DNA of 64,000 nucleotides, taken from positions 36,402,779-36,466,778 of the forward strand of contig OW121742.1 in the NCBI GenBank assembly GCA_933228675.1. Direction: 5' to 3'. The notes below the pieces were generated by a model. The model was given only the letters and a program-made list of their open reading frames with translations, was not told the origin of the DNA and did not search any database. This DNA comes from Stomorhina lunata (taxonomy: Eukaryota > Arthropoda > Insecta > Diptera > Rhiniidae). The position numbers were made by a program, and so were the translations under genes. Positions 1-11,468 of this stretch are shown here, in pieces; position 1 is the stretch's first letter; each line of letters starts with the position of its first letter.

Positions 1-1
1 C

Positions 2-1504
2 GAGTTGAAATTGAGTAAAAATAAATATATTAAACTCTGTAAGGCATTACGAGACAAAGGACACTCAATTTTACCAGGATATAATGCGTTATTAAAAACC
101 AAAAAAAACTTAATACCAACAAACGTGATAGGAGACGAAAGTGCATCTGTGGATTTATCAAAATTATTGGAAAATACGGCATCAAGGCTGATATCTACTA
201 CATTGTCTGAAGAAGAAGCCAAGAAACTTGACAACAAGGACTTAACTTTAATATGTAAATGGGGATGTGACGGTTTATCTGGATTACCGGAATACAAACA
301 ATCAACATCTCATCAGAACACAAATGACTACAGAAGCGTTTTTATGGCATCCCTAGTACCACTAAGATTAAGAAAGAATCGTTCTGAACCATCCACATCA
401 AAAGAGCGTACTGAATATGTGTGGGTTAACACATCTCCAGGATCAAAGGCATTTTGCAGACCGATCAGATTCGAATATTTAAAAGAAAATGCAGCAAGCA
501 CAAAAAATTGGGTTGATGATATCAAATATTCAATAGACAATTTGAGTCCAGTCTGCATAGACATACATGGATATTTGATTAATGTAAATTTTGAGCTTCA
601 ATTGACAATGATAGATGGAAAAGTAAGCAACGCTATAACGGAAACCCATTCAACTTGGAAATGCTCATTATGCGGAAAGAAGAAATCGGAATTTCTACAA
701 ACTTCAGAAGATGCATCAGCTAGTACTGCAATTAATCAAGAGGTTCTGGAATTTGGTATATCGCCCCTACATGCACGTATCCGATTTTTAGAATTTATGC
801 TACATATAGCATATGATCTGAAATATAGGAATATACCTGATAATCAGCTAAAATCCGTGAGAAATAATAAGGAACTGATTGAAATGAGATCCAGTGAAAA
901 AAAAAGGATTCAGGAAGAATTCAAAACTATGACGGGTCTAAACATAGACAAACCACTTGTAGGATATGGCAGTACAAACGATGGTAATACGGCCAGGCGA
1001 TTCTTTGAAAATTATGAAACAACTTCAAAGATTACTGGAATTGATGAGGAAGTTCTTCGTAAATGTTACGTAATATTATCGGCAATAAATAGCAAATATC
1101 AAATAAATGCTGAAAAATTTCATTGCTATGCCCTCAACGCGTTAACTCGTATACGACATTTGTATCACTGGAAAGAAATTACACCAACAGTTCATAAAGT
1201 CCTTCAACATGGTCGTGAAATAATTGAATCAAATCTTCTCCCACTTGGTGAACTGACAGAAGAGGCCCAGGAAGCGCGGAATTCAGATTTCAAGTATATC
1301 CAACTATTTAATACCAGAAAATGCTCAAGAAAATCGCAAAATCAGGATCTAATAAATTATCTCTTGTTGTCTTCTGATCCTGCTCTATCAACGATAAGAA
1401 AGAAATGGTGGAGCAGTTATACAAAAACTTCTGAAAACGAACACCTGGAAGAGGTTCTTGATATAATAGATTGTACTGATTATTTTACTGAAAATAAAAA
1501 TTAA
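2..1504 (+). CDS. Transib/RAG1-like DDE transposase, C-terminal ~500 residues (5' end outside window)
   Basis: The reading frame is open from the left edge to a TAA at 1502-1504, so the N-terminus lies outside the window; numbering below starts at nt 5. This family cuts DNA at element ends by hairpin-forming transposition and is the proposed ancestor of vertebrate RAG1. Three acidic residues fit the RNase-H-fold triad: D89 in KWGCDG, D204 in MIDGK, and E423 in TEEAQEARN, which aligns with the RAG1 SEGNESGN motif containing its catalytic Glu. The RAG1 zinc site is also matched: CSLC (C220, C223) pairs with HKVLQH (H397, H402), the same H-x4-H spacing as RAG1. Further family motifs are NDGNTARRFF and the basic stretch near NTRKCSRKSQNQD. 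The C-terminal domain has no internal stop or frameshift, so the copy is either recent or under constraint. Whether it is an active transposon or a domesticated gene cannot be told here. AATAAA-type signals follow within about 70 bp. Confidence 0.9.
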   Translation, partial: ELKLSKNKYIKLCKALRDKGHSILPGYNALLKTKKNLIPTNVIGDESASVDLSKLLENTASRLISTTLSEEEAKKLDNKDLTLICKWGCDGLSGLPEYKQSTSHQNTNDYRSVFMASLVPLRLRKNRSEPSTSKERTEYVWVNTSPGSKAFCRPIRFEYLKENAASTKNWVDDIKYSIDNLSPVCIDIHGYLINVNFELQLTMIDGKVSNAITETHSTWKCSLCGKKKSEFLQTSEDASASTAINQEVLEFGISPLHARIRFLEFMLHIAYDLKYRNIPDNQLKSVRNNKELIEMRSSEKKRIQEEFKTMTGLNIDKPLVGYGSTNDGNTARRFFENYETTSKITGIDEEVLRKCYVILSAINSKYQINAEKFHCYALNALTRIRHLYHWKEITPTVHKVLQHGREIIESNLLPLGELTEEAQEARNSDFKYIQLFNTRKCSRKSQNQDLINYLLLSSDPALSTIRKKWWSSYTKTSENEHLEEVLDIIDCTDYFTENKN

Positions 1505-4500
1505 GTAAATAACTACTTTTATATAAATATGTAATAAAAACTGTAAGTTTAAACTTTAACTACAAATACTTCAATAAAATGTATTTCACCTTTTAATATA
1601 AGTACAAATTATTTACATTTTGATATTTCATAAATCCTCATGATATTTTCTTTAAAAAAATAAAAAAATATTTGTTTGTTATCGAAGGATCATTGTCATC
1701 TTATAGTGAAATATTTGAGTATGATTATTAATTTTATATGCACAAATTCATCACTTATATTTAAATAAACAGTGTAAAAATGCTACGGGGGCCAAAGTTT
1801 TCAGAGTTTTTTAAGACTCGGTATTAATGCTTTATATACATGTTTAGTATCATTAGATCGGGAAAGACTAGGAGATTAGCACTAAGTAAAAGTTTTTTTT
1901 AAGTGCGTTACTTTTTTTACACTTTGTATCGTAAAACAAAAAAAAATTGTTTTTCTGCTTTTTTAAGGAAAATATTTTTAATCTTTGATATTCTGTGGAA
2001 ATGACATGGATAAAGATATTACAATGAAATTTTGTAGTAATGTAGACCAATAAGATGTAAAAGCAATAGACTAAAAAAAATTCCCAATTTTAACTTAAAA
2101 ATTCCCCAATTCCCAACTGGGGAAAAAGGTGTTTCAAAAAATGAGTTTTTTTACAAATATGGCAACACTGTCTCTATTTGCAGCGCGTTTCAGAAAAAAC
2201 TTTTCTAATCAATAACAGATATATTGGAAAATATGAACATTATAATTTTTTTCAAATCGGTGCTTTGCCTTTTGAGAAATTTTTGTTTAAACTAATTTTT
2301 TTTTTTACAAATTGCCATTTTTTGGAGAGGACATGTGCGAGGACCAAAAGTCCAATTAGCAAGAAATTTGTTTTATACGCATTCTCATTATGTTTTCTTT
2401 TAAAAACTTTAAAAATCTTTTTATGTTTCTTAAGAAAATATTTTTTTATTAGTGAAAAAATATAGCTATCTTTTGGGGAAAAACTAAAAAAAAAGCGAAA
2501 TTTTTTGTAAGTTTCAACTTTGAATATTTTTAACTTTTAAACAAAAGAAGATTTCTATAACTAACTTGCACAAAAATTATTCAGAATTTTATTACAAATT
2601 TAAAGAATATTCTTAAAAAATTTTTGGTCCTCAGATGCGTCCACCAGATCAAAAAAAGCTTAAAAAAAGAGGTAAAAAATCAACCTAAAAATTCCTTTTT
2701 ACCCAAATATCTCGAAATCCAAAGTAGATAACCTACACATTTAAGCGTATTTTTTGTAGATCTTCTCAAGGACAACTTAAGTTTAAAATTTCTTTTCAAT
2801 CCATACATAAATGGATTTTTGGCGAATTTTTAAAAAAGTCGAACACCCGAGGTGACCAACTTTGAAGGTCCATCAATCACTCTCCCGACCCCTCATGGAC
2901 CAGTGCTTTTAAAAACCAACTCGAATACTCCTTGACTATCACCATGTCAAATTTCATTCAAATATCTCCAGTCGTTCAAAAGTTAAAGAATTATTTCCAA
3001 AAAAAAGCGTCCGTAAACCACTGTGTGATGTGGTAATAAAATTCAAAAACGGTCACTTTAATATATCATATGGTTTCGCCGTACCTGTGACTTAAAGTCG
3101 TTAAATTTCGCGAAAAAGTAAATTTTTTGACATTATTTAAGTAGAAGCATAGTAAATTTTATTAAAGTTTTCTTTGGATAAAGCTAATTCTAGATTTTAT
3201 TGCCCAGCCATTTAAAAATGTCTGCTAGCACTTTCCTTGATATTGGGTGGGCTTAACCCTTTCAATGGTCAAGGGTCAAAATTTGGTTTTTTAGTGGCAA
3301 AAATACGAAATGTTATGAATTTAGTTTCGAATTTCAATCAAAATTAATAAAAATAGTTATTATTAAAATGGTTACATAAATTTATTAAAAAAACAATGTT
3401 TAACCTTTAACAGACAAAGGGACTAAAGTTACCCAAATTTTTTTTTTCGAAAATTTTCTAAACTTAAAAAGCGAGTTTTTAAACGGTCCTTAAAAAAGTA
3501 CAATTTTCCAGTATAACTAAAACTAGGTAAGTTTCATTATATTTTAAAAAATTTCAACTATTTGGAACTTATGAGTCTTTAGGTGATAAGAAATGTCTTA
3601 CTTTGTAGTTTTTGTACTCTAAAGTTAATTTTTTTGCTGCATATCCTTAGGCGTTTTGAAAAGTACACGAATTTTCTTGGTCAAATTGCAATTACTTCAA
3701 AAATTATTTTCCGCTCCACCCTAATGTATATATTTCTTTTCTTTGAGCTTCATACGTTCCTATGTATTTGAATGCATGTATCCAGTTTTAATTATGTTTA
3801 TTAAACTGGTCACTTCCAAGCTAAACATAATCATGATTTGAAAGCTAACGCTATTTTAGTTACATTTTCAAAAAAATACTAAATATTTTGTGTTTATCTA
3901 TAACAAGTATTTCTGTTTATATGGATTACTTGAAATTGGGATCTAAAATTAAGATCTAAATTATACCCTTAAACTATTTGATGAACCTATATTTAGACAT
4001 TTATTATTATCAGGCTATATTTTTTTTTTTTAACCTAAACCAAAACTATCAAAGTCTGATTAAATTTCCTTTACTTCAAATTGAACTCGTTTAAAGCCAA
4101 GGTCATTCACATCTTGACCAAATCCTAGATATCAACCTCTTCAAAATATTTTTCCTAAAAAAGTCCCTTCTTCACAAATTGTTGGCCCTAAAGATTCATT
4201 AACACTTGTCAGATTGTATTTTCATTATATCTTCGAACTTTCTTTTCAATAACAGAAATTAGTATTGAAAATTTTCCAAGAATTTTCCACACTTAAACAC
4301 TGAATGGTTTTATTTCAATTCGTGGTAAATATGTGTAAAATTGTTTGTAAATATTTCTTTTTCTTTTGTCATGAATAATTTAGAAACTTAATTGTATTGT
4401 TTTTGTCTGTAAGAAAACATTTTAAACAAAACACAATCGATTAATTTTATTGTCTGCTAAAACAATTTCACGTCAATAAGTTTAATAACATTTTCGAACA

Positions 4501-4610
4501 AATGAATGGCTGAGAAGAAAAGAAAACTGAAAAGTCAACAGAAGAAAAGAAACGCGTTCAGTAAATATAGAATAATAATACAGTCAGACAAGAAAAATAT
4601 AACCCCAACA
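1505..4610. other. AT-rich non-coding region, possibly including the 3' part of the Transib element
   Basis: I see no credible gene here; short open frames are low-complexity. The stretch around 2840-3030 is less AT-rich and more complex than its surroundings and may be transposon-derived. It ends near a CACTGTG at 3019-3025, whose reverse complement CACAGTG matches the RSS heptamer related to Transib termini. No target duplication was identified, so the element end is not established. From 3060 to 4600 I see only AT-rich sequence up to the satellite. Confidence 0.4.
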
Positions 4611-5157
4611 TTTCTATAGAAATGTCTTGCCATATCATCAACTTTTCTACAGAAAAGTTGGCCTAACGTTAACTTTTCTATAGAAAAGTTAGCCTAACGT
4701 TAACTTTTCTATAGAAAAGTTGGCCTATCGTTAACTTTTCTAAAGAAAAGTTGGCCTATCGTTAACTTTTCTATAGAAAAGTTGGCCTATCGTCAACTTT
4801 TCTATAGAAAAGTTGGCCTATCGTCAACTTTTCTATAGAAAAGTTGGCATATCGTCAACTTTTCTATAGAAAAGTTGGCCTATCGTCAACTTTTCTATAG
4901 AAAAGTTGGCCTATCGTCAACTTTTCTATAGAAAAGTTGGCCTATCGTCAACTTTTCTATAGAAAAGTTGGCCTATCGTCAACTTTTCTATAGAAAAGTT
5001 GGCCTATCGTCAACTTTTCTATAGAAAAGTTGGCCTATCGTCAACTTTTCTATAGAAAAGTTGGCCTATCGTCAACTTTTCTATAGAAAAGTTGGCCTAT
5101 CGTCAACTTTTCTATAGAAAAGTTGGCCTATCGTCAACTTTTCTATAGAAAAGTTGG
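4611..5157. repeat. 31-bp palindromic satellite, left part of array (subfamily 1)
   Basis: Tandem 31-bp units, each made of the perfect 20-bp palindrome AACTTTTCTATAGAAAAGTT and the 11-bp spacer GGCCTATCGTC. The first units are variant (for example GGCCTAACGTT spacers), then the array becomes nearly uniform. It is interrupted at 5158 by LINE copy A and resumes in register on the other side. Confidence 0.97.
5145..5157. repeat. Target-site duplication of LINE copy A (left copy)
   Basis: The 13-bp ATAGAAAAGTTGG here is repeated at 6894-6906, directly flanking the element. The satellite register continues correctly across the pair (GTTGG before the element, then ATAGAAAAGTTGG and CCTATCG after it). 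This supports a genuine insertion into a pre-existing array. Confidence 0.8.
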
Positions 5158-6893
5158 TTCAAGTTCAAGTTCAAGTTCAAGTTTTTTTATTTCCATAAAT
5201 TTCTTTTTATACATGTTTTTCTAATACTATTTTAATACTAATTATATTTCCCTGCATACATTTGTATTTTTCTAGGACTAAGATAATTTTTATAAATATT
5301 TACATGGCACAATAACTATTTAAGTTACGTGTAATACAATTATGTTACAAAATTTATTTGAATATTATATTATTTAAAGTTCCTCAAAAATGGAAAAAAG
5401 GATACTATTAAAAATTTTGATTATATCTATACTTATAATTACTTAAAAATAGCTTAAGACTAAATGAAAAATATATACAATAGAGAAAGGATAGGAGGAA
5501 AAGTATTTACAAAAGGTGTAGAGGGGAGAATAAGTTACAAAAATACCCTATTGAGTAGTGTTGTATACTGTGTTTGTGATGTTTAATGTTCTGATCCTAC
5601 GGTGATAGAACAACAAGTTTGCACCCTGATAAAGCAGATTAGCATCTCTTAGTGTTAGAAGGTCTATCGGAGACATATACCGTATAAGATGGATGGAATC
5701 AACATCAACAGATCGACCAAAACATTCCTGGACAAGACCGTTCTCTAGAGAACGTGCCTTATCAAGAAATGTCAAGCCCGATCTGATCATGTAACCATCG
5801 ATACGATCAAAATTGATCCCCGCATAAACTGACCTGTTAGATGGTCTACGGTATATTCCGTCAGGTCCTTGTTTGCGTTTTAAGGACAAACAAGCTACCA
5901 AGATTTTCCTCTCCCATACCCTAAGCCTTTCCATCTGGGCAGAAGAGATTCTGAACCAAACTGGAAAGGCATAAGACATGAGGGGGCGGATAACCTGTCT
6001 GTAGAGTAGCAGACCCACTTTCCTATCCAAGCATCCTTGTCTACCAAGAATGCCTCGATAGATCGCAAAAGTGCGTTTTGTGCGCTGTAATACATAATCG
6101 ATATGGCGGTAAAATTCAAAATTTTCGTGGAAGATTACGCCCAAATATTTTATCCTATCCGAAACAGTAATAAGCTCATTACCAACCACAAGGGATGGAA
6201 TGAACTTCCTACTATTTGGATAAAGATATTTTCTCCTGCCTTTAATAATAATGGCAGTCGATTTTTGAATATTTAGGCGTAACTTCCACTTATTAAAGAA
6301 TTCCGCCAATTTCGAAAGATATGTATTAACTTTTGAATTAATGTTTCGAGCCCGTGGACCTGAAGAAGCAATAAGTATATCATCCGCATAAGATAAAAGA
6401 AGATCACCCTCTGGTGGCTTTGGAATATCATGTACCAGAATATTGTACAAAACAGGACCGAGAAGAGAACCCTGAGGAACTCCAGCAGATACCAATTTTT
6501 CATCAGAGCGACAGTCACCCACCCTCACACTGAACTTTCTTTCGCTCAAAAAGTTTGACACAAACCTGCAAAGACGTCTATCAAATCCAAGATTTATCAT
6601 CTTGTATATAATTCCATTTTGCCAGGCTGTGTCAAAAGCTTTGGCAAAGTCTAAGCTCACTGCTATAGTAGGGTATCTCTTATTGAGACCCCTAGCTACA
6701 TAATCAGCAAAGACTGTCAGTGCATGTGAGGTTGAGTGACCACGCTTGAATCCAAATTGAGATTCAGCAAGAACATTCCCCTCATCGATCCTGTCATTAA
6801 TTTGACTAAGAATAAAGAATTCCAAAAGTTTCCCAAAGGAAGATAGAAGTGAAATTGGCCTGTAATTGCTACATAACTTAGGGTCAGTTTTTG
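5158..6893 (-). mobile_element. 5'-truncated non-LTR retrotransposon (LINE), copy A
   Basis: The element lies on the minus strand. Its 3' end is at 5158 and carries a tail of four TTCAAG repeats (CTTGAA on the element strand). About 390 bp of 3' UTR separates the tail from the stop codon of the reverse transcriptase at 5548. The 5' end is truncated inside the RT coding region at 6893, about 150 bp short of where copy B starts. It matches copy B (38770-40643) almost base for base; the only differences I noticed are isolated substitutions in the 3' UTR and the tail repeat number. Flanking 13-bp duplications and 5' truncation fit target-primed reverse transcription. The clade is probably in the Jockey/I group, but I could not settle it. 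Confidence 0.92.
5548..6891 (-). CDS. LINE reverse transcriptase, 5'-truncated (copy A)
   Basis: About 448 in-frame element codons run from the truncation point to a stop at 5548-5550. The open frame extends upstream into satellite sequence to about 6948, but that part is not element-derived. RT motifs appear in order: YRPISLLSSFGKLLE (fingers), SLDFAKAFD with the first metal-binding Asp, VPQGSLLGPVLYN, SYADDILI with the catalytic YADD pair, LNIQKST and YLGVIF. A C-terminal region of about 200 residues follows. The endonuclease domain and ORF1 expected of a full LINE are missing, so this copy cannot be autonomous, although the remaining frame is intact. The shorter open frames within it are other-frame shadows. 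Confidence 0.93.
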   Translation of the reverse strand, partial: KTDPKLCSNYRPISLLSSFGKLLEFFILSQINDRIDEGNVLAESQFGFKRGHSTSHALTVFADYVARGLNKRYPTIAVSLDFAKAFDTAWQNGIIYKMINLGFDRRLCRFVSNFLSERKFSVRVGDCRSDEKLVSAGVPQGSLLGPVLYNILVHDIPKPPEGDLLLSYADDILIASSGPRARNINSKVNTYLSKLAEFFNKWKLRLNIQKSTAIIIKGRRKYLYPNSRKFIPSLVVGNELITVSDRIKYLGVIFHENFEFYRHIDYVLQRTKRTFAIYRGILGRQGCLDRKVGLLLYRQVIRPLMSYAFPVWFRISSAQMERLRVWERKILVACLSLKRKQGPDGIYRRPSNRSVYAGINFDRIDGYMIRSGLTFLDKARSLENGLVQECFGRSVDVDSIHLIRYMSPIDLLTLRDANLLYQGANLLFYHRRIRTLNITNTVYNTTQ

Positions 6894-6906
6894 ATAGAAA
6901 AGTTGG
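6894..6906. repeat. Target-site duplication of LINE copy A (right copy)
   Basis: ATAGAAAAGTTGG, identical to 5145-5157, sits directly at the truncated 5' end of the element. The bases preceding the two copies differ (T on the left, G on the right), which fixes the length at 13 bp. Confidence 0.8.
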
Positions 6907-9900
6907 CCTATCGTCAACTTTTTTATAGAAAAGTATGCCTATCGCCAACTTTTCTATAGAAAAGTTGGCCTATCGTCAACTTTTCTATAGAAAAGTTGGC
7001 CTATCGTCAACTTTTCTATAGAAAAGTTGGCCTATCGTCAACTTTTCTATAGAAAAGTTGGCCTATCGTCAACTTTTCTATAGAAAAGTTGGCCTATCGT
7101 CAACTTTTCTATAGAAAAGTTGGCCTATCGTCAACTTTTCTATAGAAAAGTTGGCCTATCGTCAACTTTTCTATAGAAAAGTTGGCCTATCGTCAACTTT
7201 TCTATAGAAAAGTTGGCCTATCGTCAACTTTTCTATAGAAAATTTGGCCTATCGTCAACTTTTCTATAGAAAAGTTGGCCTATCGTCAACTTTTCTATAG
7301 AAAAGTTGGCCTATCGTCAACTTTTCTATAGAAAAGTTGGCCTATCGTCAACTTTTCTATAGAAAAGTTGGCCTATCGTCAACTTTTCTATAGAAAAGTT
7401 GGCCTATCGTCAACTTTTCTATAGAAAAGTTGGCCTGTCGTCAACTTTTCTATAGAAAAGTTGGCCTATCGTCAACTTTTCTATAGAAAAGTTGGCCTAT
7501 CGTCAACTTTTCTATAGAAAAGTTGGCCTATCGTCAACTTTTCTATAGAAAAGTTGGCCTATCGTCAACTTTTCTATAGAAAAGTTGGCCTATCGTCAAC
7601 TTTTCTATAGAAAAGTTGGCCTATCGTCAACTTTTTTATAAAAAAGTATGCCTATCGTCAACTTTTCTATGGAAAAGTATGCCTATAGAAAAGTTGGCCT
7701 ATCGTCAACTTTTCTATAGAAAAGTTGGCCTATCGTCAACTTTTCTATAGAAAAGTTGGCCTATCGTCAACTTTTCTATAGAAAAGTTGTCCTATCGTCA
7801 ACTTTTCTATAGAAAAGTTGGCCTATCGTCAACTTTTCTTTAGAAAAGTTGGCCTATCGTCAACTTTTCTATAGAAAAGTTGGCCTATCGTCAACTTTTC
7901 TATAGAAAAGTTGGTCTATCGTCAACTTTTCTATAGAAAAGTTGGCCTATCGTCAACTTTTCTATAGAAAAGTTGGCCTATTGTCAACTTTTCTATAGAA
8001 AAGTTGGCCTATCGTCAACTTTTCTATAGAAAAGTTGGCCTATCGTCAACTTTTCTATAGAAAAGTTGGCCTATCGTCAACTTTTCTATAGAAAAGTGAT
8101 CCTATCTTCAACTTTTCTATAGAAAAGTGATCCCTTCGTCAACTTTTCTATAGAAAAGTCAACTTTTCTATAGAAAAGTTGGCCTATCGTCAACTTTTCT
8201 ATAGAAAAGTTGGCCTATCGTCAACTTTTCTACAGAAAAGTTGGCCTATCGTCAACTTTTCTATAGAAAAGTGATCCTATCGTCAACTTTTCTATAGAAA
8301 AGTGATCCTTTCGTCAACTTTTCTATAGAAAAGTGATCCTATCATCAACTTTTCTATAGAAAAGTGATCCTATCGTCAACTTTTCTATAGAAAAGTCATC
8401 CTATTATCAACTTTTCTATAGAAAAGTCATTCTATCGTAAACTTTTCTGTAGAAAAGTCATCCTATAGTCAACTTTTCTATAGAAAAGTCATCCTATCGT
8501 CAACTTTTCTATAGAAAAGTCATCCTTTCGTCAACTTTTCTATAGAAAAGTCATCCTATCGTCAAATTTGCTATAGAAAAGTCATCCTATCATCAACTTT
8601 TCTATAGAAAAGTCATCCTATCGTCAACTTTTCTATAGAAAAGTCATTCTATCGTCAATTTTTTTTATAGAAAAGTCATTCTATCGTCAACTTTTCTATA
8701 GAAAAGTCATTCTATCGTCAACTTTTCTATGCAAATGTCTTCTTATCGTCAACTTTTCTATGGAAATGTCTTCCTATCGTCAACTTTTCTATAGAAATGT
8801 CTTTCTATCGTAAACTTTTCTATAGAAAAGTCATGCTATCGTCAACTTTTCTATAGAAAAGTCATCTTATCGTCAACTTTTCTATACAAAAGTCATCCTA
8901 TCGTCAAGTTTTCCAAAGAAAAGTCATCCTATCGTCAACTTTTTTTGTAGAAAAGTCATCCTATCGTTAACTTTTCTATAGAAATGTCTTCCTATCGTAA
9001 GCTTTTCTACAGAAATGTTTTCCTATCGTTAACTTTTCTATAGAAATGTTTTTCTGTCGTCAACTTTTCTATAGAAATGTTTTCCTATAGTAAACTTTTT
9101 TAAAATAAATGTTTTAATATCGTCAACTTTTTTATAGAAATGTTTTAATATCGTCAACTTTTCTATAGAAATGTTGCCTATCGTCAACTTTTCTATTGAA
9201 AATTTTTCTCTTGTCAACTTTTCCATAGAAATGTTTTTCTATCGTCAACTTTTCTATAGACATGTCTTCCTATCTACAACTTTTCTATTAATATATTTTC
9301 CATCGTCGACTTTTCTATAGAGATGCTTTTAAATCGTCAACTTTTCTATAGAAATGTCTTCCTAATGTCAACTCTTCTGTAGAAATTCTTCCTGTCGTCA
9401 ACTTTCTATAAAAGTGTCTTCCTATCGTCAACTTTTCTATAGAAATGTCTTCCTATCGTCGGCTTTTCTATGGAAATGTCTTCCTATTGTCAACTGTTCT
9501 ATAGAAATGTCTTCCCAACGTCAACTTTTCCATAGAAATGTCTTCCTAACTTCAACTCTTCTATAGAAATATGTTCCTATCGTCAACTTTCTATAGAAAT
9601 GTCTTCCTATCGTAAACTTTTCCAAAGAAGTGTCTTCCTATATTCAAATTTTCTATAGAAATATCTTTCTATCGTCAATTTTTTTATAAAAATATTTTAA
9701 TTTCGTCAACTTTTCTATAGAAATGTCTTCCTTTAATCAATTTTTCTATAGAAATGTCTTCCTTTCATAAACTATTTTTAGAAATGTTTTACTATCGTCA
9801 ACTTTTCTATAGAAATATCTTCCTTTCGTCAAGTTTTCCATAGAAATGTCTTTCTTTCGTCATTTTTTTTTTTAGAAATGTCTTCCTTTCGTCAACTTTT

Positions 9901-10020
9901 CTATAGAAATGTCTTCCTATGGTCAACTTTCTTAAGAGGGGTCTTCCTGTCATCAACTTTTCTTTACAAATGTCTTTCTGTCTTTAACTTTTCTTTAGAA
10001 ATCTCTTCGTATTGTCAAAT
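6907..10020. repeat. 31-bp palindromic satellite, right part of array, decaying toward 10 kb (subfamily 1)
   Basis: This continues the array broken by LINE copy A. From 6907 to about 8090 the units are nearly uniform (AACTTTTCTATAGAAAAGTT plus GGCCTATCGTC). After that the bases following the palindrome change in blocks: GATCCTATCGTC around 8095-8400, CATCCTATCGTC around 8390-8960, then CTTCCTATCGTC-like types with GAAATG replacing GAAAAG from about 8730 to 10000. Random substitutions accumulate along the same axis. Short open frames inside it are repeat artefacts. Confidence 0.95.
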
Positions 10021-10269
10021 AAATGTTCATATTTGTATATACAAACATTTCTTTAAATTATATTTTTGCAGCTTATATTTTTAAACGACTTTTTCCCGAT
10101 TTTGTTTTTAATGAAAATTTGTTTTGAAATATTTTCTGTTTTGAGCTGACTTTGTGGTCATGACTTTAGCGATTGACATGTTTTTAATTGCACACAATGT
10201 TTCCTTTCAAAGTGACAAAAATTGAGCTTAAATACAAATCACCCACTGAACCCCATAACTCGTACTTAC
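10021..10269. other. Receptor intron sequence next to the splice donor
   Basis: AT-rich sequence between the decayed satellite and the receptor exon. On the minus strand it begins with the splice donor GTAAGTA (10269 downward) and is intronic. No further receptor exon is recognisable between here and the window start. Confidence 0.6.
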
Positions 10270-11468
10270 TCAGTCTCAAATAGCATTGCATTAGAAACGC
10301 ATCCCCCAGTACGGTGTTCAGCAGACCCATAATGCCCTGTGGGAACTCTGTAATGAGAAACAGCAACAGGACAGCCAGCAACATTCTTGTTGTACGATCT
10401 GTTTGTTTCTCCTTTTCCAATGTTTTGCTGTTCTTACGTGGTCGCGGTTGTTCGACCACTTTGCCATTGACTATGGGCTTCATGCCGTTGGCAGCATTGC
10501 TAGTGAGCATTTTACGGCGTCGCTTGGCTTCCAGCAGAGCCATTATCAGGCGCACAGATAGAATGGTAAGAGCAATACAGGGTATTAATTTAATCAAAAC
10601 ACTGTAAATGAGAAATGTGGCGTTGTGTAGAGTTTTATTACGCAACGCTAAATCACTGTGATATAAACGATAAACGGTTATGTTGCGTACGACTTCTGGT
10701 GTGGCAGAGGCATCTGTCAAGAGGGGAGCTAATGTTGTGGTGGAGTAGGTGGTGCTAGTCGTGGTGGTGGTTACTAATGGACTATTGACAAATGTTTGTG
10801 TATTTGATGTATTAACAAAACTCAAAAGCATTTCGGCTGTTGTTTGTGTCACATTGTTGCTGCCCTGCCAATCCGCATCCCCGCCCATTGTTGTTCCCGC
10901 ATTCGCCAGCGACGTTTTATTTATTAAACTTTGCTGATAATCAATCACATATTGTGACAATGCTATCGATTTAACAGTCTTGCCATTTGCATCCAACATT
11001 TCCAAAAATTCTGCAATTGAAGTGACCAGATACAAAGAGGGCGAAACCACCAGGACACACACTACATAAGCACTGGTAATAGTTATAATCGTTGTCCTCA
11101 TGCCACACCATTGCCTATTCTTCTGAGGATAACCCACAGCTATGTAACGCCACACGGCCAGTGTCACTGTCAACCAAATCGAGATGGTATGCAAAACCTG
11201 AGCAAATATTGAGTGAAATTTAATGAAGCATGCCCAAGGATAACTCAATTGTTGTTCGCGTGGCAACCGTTCCCACAAGATATAGTCATGTATTGTATAG
11301 GGTATATACTCCAGCATAACGGCCAAATCGGCCACGGCCAAACCTGTCAATATGGCATTTGTAGGTGAGCGCATCTCACGCCTAGATAAAACGATTATAT
11401 TCAGGGTATTTGCTATAGTTCCCAGCAAACAAACTATCAGCGATATATAGCCATGTAAATTTTTATAA
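10270..11468 (-). CDS. MsR: Myosuppressin receptor-like GPCR, large exon (TM1-TM6)
   Basis: This exon encodes residues 21 (split codon) to 421 (split codon) of a class A neuropeptide GPCR closely resembling Drosophila myosuppressin receptors. These bind the FMRFamide-related peptide myosuppressin and modulate visceral and heart muscle. On the minus strand an acceptor (CTTTCAG) precedes 11468 and a donor (GTAAGTA) follows 10270. TM1 includes GTIANTLNII (N41). TM2 has LAVADLA (D68). TM3 starts near C101 and ends in WRY (127-129), the variant of DRY seen in this receptor family. TM6 carries FLITEFPQG (391-399), another family hallmark. A long second extracellular loop (~130 residues) contains a Thr-rich run at 254-267 and several N-X-S/T sites. 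The third intracellular loop is basic. TM7 and the C-terminal tail are missing and must be on an exon outside the recognised sequence. I cannot tell whether it is receptor 1 or 2. Confidence 0.9.

Noticed and set aside
1868..2465. Short open frames downstream of the transposase
   Set aside because: They are Phe/Lys/Asn-rich translations of poly-A/T sequence with no family match.
6892..6948. N-terminal extension of the LINE copy A open frame
   Set aside because: These codons are satellite and target-duplication sequence that happens to be open in the same frame; they are not part of the element.
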